From Lysobacterales bacterium (GTDB lineage Bacteria; Pseudomonadota; Gammaproteobacteria; Xanthomonadales; Rhodanobacteraceae): a DNA stretch of 6,615 bases. This document shows, in pieces, positions 6,346 to 6,615 of the stretch; position 1 is the stretch's first letter; each line of letters begins with the position of its first letter. Under the pieces are notes generated by a model. That model saw only the letters and a list, made by a program, of their open reading frames with translations, was not told the DNA's origin and did not search any database. The position numbers and the translations under genes are program-made. Location: positions 1-6,615 of the forward strand of contig JAAFHE010000225.1 of NCBI GenBank assembly GCA_013298265.1, written 5' to 3'.

Positions 6346-6615
6346 GGCTGCACCGGTGCGTGCGGCAGATCGGCACAGGCCCGCGGTGGCAGGAAACTCC
6401 CGGCTGCCGCCGGCCGTTGCGGCTCGTCATGTACCTGCGCCGACAGCCATGCAGCGATCGCGCGGATCTCTCCCGGATCGAGAGCACGCGCGATGGCGGC
6501 CATGCAGTCCGGCGCCTGCGCCGTGCGCACGCCCGTGCGCCAGCCGCCGAACTGCGCGACCACGTATTCCTCGGGCAGTCCGACCAGACCCGGGATGGCC
6601 GGCTCGAGGCCGGCC
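6342..6615 (-). CDS. c-type cytochrome, C-terminal fragment (5' end outside window)
   Basis: The frame is open from the window edge (first complete codon at 6614) to the TGA at 6342-6344, giving 90 residues. It contains IPGLVGLPEEYVVAQFGGWR (residues 7-26), then TGVRTAQAPDCM and IARALDPGEIRAIAAWLSAQ (41-60). This is the characteristic last part of a class I/c4-like cytochrome domain, with M38 the probable axial heme ligand. The CxxCH heme site would lie upstream, outside the window, so the heme count is unknown. After the last helix a proline-rich tail of about 30 residues (61-90) includes one extra cysteine (C80). The stop overlaps the start of the triheme cytochrome gene by ATGA, indicating one transcript and probably one electron-transfer chain. 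The internal ATG at 6563 is not the start, because the family pattern begins before it. Confidence 0.8.
   Translation of the reverse strand, partial: AGLEPAIPGLVGLPEEYVVAQFGGWRTGVRTAQAPDCMAAIARALDPGEIRAIAAWLSAQVHDEPQRPAAAGSFLPPRACADLPHAPVQP

Overview
The window is high-GC bacterial DNA. The long genes have strong G/C preference at third codon positions, tightly packed reading frames, c-type cytochromes with membrane anchors, and a DUF2909 protein. Together these suggest a beta- or gammaproteobacterium, perhaps Xanthomonadales-like; this is inference and the genus cannot be read from the sequence. I see no rRNA, tRNA, CRISPR array, transposase or phage gene.

Left block, + strand (1-1967): the C-terminal half of an MrfA-type DNA helicase (DUF1998/MZB zinc domain) overlaps by ATGA with an MrfB-type exonuclease. 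In Bacillus subtilis this pair forms a nucleotide-excision-like pathway that removes mitomycin C adducts independently of UvrABC. The MrfB here keeps all the catalytic acidic residues but lacks the C-terminal TPR region of the Bacillus protein.

Middle block (1968-3070): about 450 bases without a convincing gene, with some short GTGTC/GACAC dyads, lead to a monocistronic + strand gene (2418-2975). It encodes a secreted 185-residue protein that I identify as an iota-class carbonic anhydrase (COG4337 fold). Residues T85, Y103, H176 and S178 match the spacing of the active site described for the metal-free iota enzymes. The gene is visibly poorer in GC than both flanks, so it may have been acquired separately. 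A perfect 12-bp hairpin follows it.

Right block, - strand (6615 down to 3071): a compact operon of at least five genes, each overlapping the next or separated by no more than 4 bases. In transcription order: the C-terminal end of a c-type cytochrome (entering from outside the window), a membrane-anchored triheme cytochrome c of the dehydrogenase-associated type, a YdcR-like MocR regulator (GntR winged helix plus aminotransferase-fold domain), a DUF2909 twin-transmembrane protein, and an unrecognised three-helix membrane protein. The likely theme is periplasmic electron transfer into the respiratory chain, with its own PLP-sensing regulator encoded inside the operon. The dehydrogenase or oxidase it serves is not in the window. 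The operon converges on the carbonic anhydrase gene, and the hairpin at 2985-3014 lies between them.
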